Source: Atopobiaceae bacterium (lineage in GTDB: Bacteria; Actinomycetota; Coriobacteriia; Coriobacteriales; Atopobiaceae). Taken from it: DNA of 52,495 nt. Numbering within the stretch: the first letter of the stretch is position 1; every line of letters starts with the position of its first letter. Position numbers and translations under genes: made by a program. The notes under the pieces were generated by a model. That model saw nothing but the letters and a program-made list of their open reading frames with translations. It was not told the DNA's origin and made no database searches. The stretch covers positions 1 to 52,495 of the forward strand of contig JAGAVX010000111.1 of NCBI GenBank assembly GCA_017941705.1, in the 5' to 3' direction. This document shows, one piece after another, positions 51,375 through 52,495 of the stretch.

Positions 51375-52315
51375 ATGACTCCCGTCCCAATCTCGATAAT
51401 GCTCAACTATGCCGTACTGAGCATCGTCTCGCTTTACCTCGACTACTACTTCATGGGTTCGGTCTCAGAGCTGAGGAACAAGAACTCGCCCTTCATCTGG
51501 TGGGGTACACCCTCTTTGACAACCTGGTCGACGAATACTTTGCGTACGCGGCCGAGTTCGGCAGGATGAGCTTTGACAAAGGGCCTGTGCATGCGGTTTG
51601 GGCGTATGTGTCTGCCGTCATCGCGTTCTGCGTCGTCTGCTACGTGTGGAAGGGCGACCCGGTCCAGGTCGGCGTGAGCGCGGTAATGGCCGACCTTTTT
51701 GCGGGGATGACCAGCACGCTGGGCATCCTCTCCGCAAACCTCTTGACAGGGGTCGACCCTTGGGCTGGCTATATCCGCCCGTTTGGCAGCCACACGGTCA
51801 TAGCGAGCTTCGTCATGTTCGCGGTGATGCTGGTGATCCGCGTGCCGGCGACGTCCATCATGCGTACCGTCGCCCGCGTGGTTCGGCGCCACCGTCTGCC
51901 GTGGGCAGTCCTCATGATTCTGCTCATCGCAACCTTCAGCTCGGTGTCACTCATGGGGTACTCGCAGCTTGGCCCCTGGTTTGGCGTCATGCCCATTATC
52001 GAGCTTGCGGCTGCGGTGTTCTTTGCGGTTATACTTCTCAGGAAGTCGCGCGACGTGACCCGGAGAGGCGCATTGATGTCGCAGTGCCTCGCGACCGCCA
52101 ACGCGTACGAGGCGCTGGTAGGGGAGCATCTCGAGTCCCTCGAGCGCGACCTCGCGGCCCTTGAGGGGCACGAGGGGTCGCTCGAGCGCCTGCGGGCGAG
52201 CGAGGGCGGACGCCTCGGCGAGCGCATTCAGACCTATCTGGTGGTGCTGGGTGCGCCCTCCGCAGCTCTCGTGCGCGCGGCCGCCGTCGTGATAGGTACC
52301 ACGTGCACGTTATGA
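51375..52315 (+). pseudogene. Frameshifted and truncated sensor kinase gene (AgrC-like)
   Basis: Reading from ATG at 51375 gives MTPVPISIMLNYAVLSIVSL then an in-frame first helix and LRNKNSPFIWWG. The continuation VGYTLFDNLVDEYFAYAAEF lies one frame back, so a single base is missing in the G-run near 51500. The rest encodes five further helices (about 51600-52050) and a cytoplasmic helix (ALVGEHLESLERDLAALEG, LGERIQTYL) where dimerisation would occur. The reading frame ends at 52315 before any ATPase domain, so a functional kinase is not encoded. The partner regulator lies just upstream. A sequencing error in the G-run is possible, but the missing C terminus needs a second event. Confidence 0.7.
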
Positions 52316-52365
52316 TTGGCGGAGCGGGTAAATGGATGTATATCCGGGAGGGACAATCCATTGAA

Positions 52366-52408
52366 CTATGTCCCCATGTCGGGGCAGAGTCCCGACATGG
52401 GGACATAG
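52366..52408. repeat. Perfect 18-bp inverted repeat with GTCCCC core
   Basis: CTATGTCCCCATGTCGGG (52366-52383) and its complement (52391-52408) flank a 7-base loop GCAGAGT. No U-tract follows, so it is better read as a REP-like or mobile palindrome than as a terminator. Confidence 0.8.
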
Positions 52409-52495
52409 TGCGCGCGTTCTTAGTTGCAACGCAAACGTGCTTTCAGTCGGCATCCCATGCTGAGATGGGGTGGCTGCGGCTTCCCACCCGCGACC

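Noticed and set aside
52240..52495. Stop-free reading frame continuing past the truncated kinase to the window edge
   Set aside because: It translates the perfect palindrome at 52366-52408 and lacks kinase motifs, so it is probably chance in GC-rich DNA.

Overview
The window is high-GC DNA with tightly packed genes, many GTG/TTG starts and ATGA/GTGA overlaps. The gene content (group B-type [FeFe] hydrogenase, CapA-family proteins, DUF5648 lipoprotein, DUF3793-flavodoxin pair, LPXTG-anchored protease, LytTR regulator) suggests an anaerobic, Gram-positive, gut-type actinobacterium of the class Coriobacteriia, perhaps Atopobiaceae (Olsenella-like). The taxonomic call is inference from gene content; there is no rRNA gene here to confirm it, and I see no tRNA gene.

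Layout. 1-650: an edge fragment of an unknown gene, then an intergenic repeat element. 650-11502: hisS, an NhaC-type antiporter, a 56-residue orphan protein divergent from a LysR regulator, an RluA-type pseudouridine synthase, a soluble hydrogenase and a MacAB-like adaptor/ATPase/permease operon. 11611-21046: small conserved protein, DUF5648 lipoprotein, HAD phosphatase, two CapA paralogues on either side of aspS, an ArfB-like GGQ protein and a polysaccharide flippase. 21298-24599: ppc and a thioredoxin-like lipoprotein. 24600-25199: a gene-free array of palindromes. 25200-27968: an ECF/Gx membrane protein fusion, a NusG-domain-II membrane protein and ApbE, matching the flavinylation part of Listeria-type extracellular electron transfer loci.

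28049-45011 is an iron island. The feoA-feoA-feoB genes and a cysteine-rich/HMA pair are on the minus strand. On the plus strand are an FTR1 permease, a P19-like lipoprotein, an LPXTG papain-like protease, and an operon of DUF2318 protein, two FtsX-type permeases and an ATPase. This resembles the Campylobacter Cj1658-Cj1663 (p19/FTR1) system. Where Campylobacter has thioredoxin-like genes, this operon continues into an FMN-binding lipoprotein with an SGAT flavinylation motif, an unknown membrane-anchored protein, a four-histidine membrane protein and fumarate-reductase-like flavoprotein and iron-sulfur subunits. With ApbE nearby, I infer a quinol- or fumarate-linked flavin electron pathway attached to iron uptake.

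45159-52495: DUF4418 protein plus another permease/ATPase pair, enolase, a 41-residue protein with DUF3793 protein and flavodoxin, and a LytTR regulator with a frameshifted, probably dead, sensor gene. A 14-bp palindrome (TTTACCTTAGGTAA-like) recurs upstream of the iron genes, the DUF4418 operon, enolase and, in degraded form, the flavodoxin operon; it looks like a DtxR/MntR-type operator. Two families of intergenic palindrome arrays and several GTCCCC-cored hairpins are the main unexplained non-coding features.
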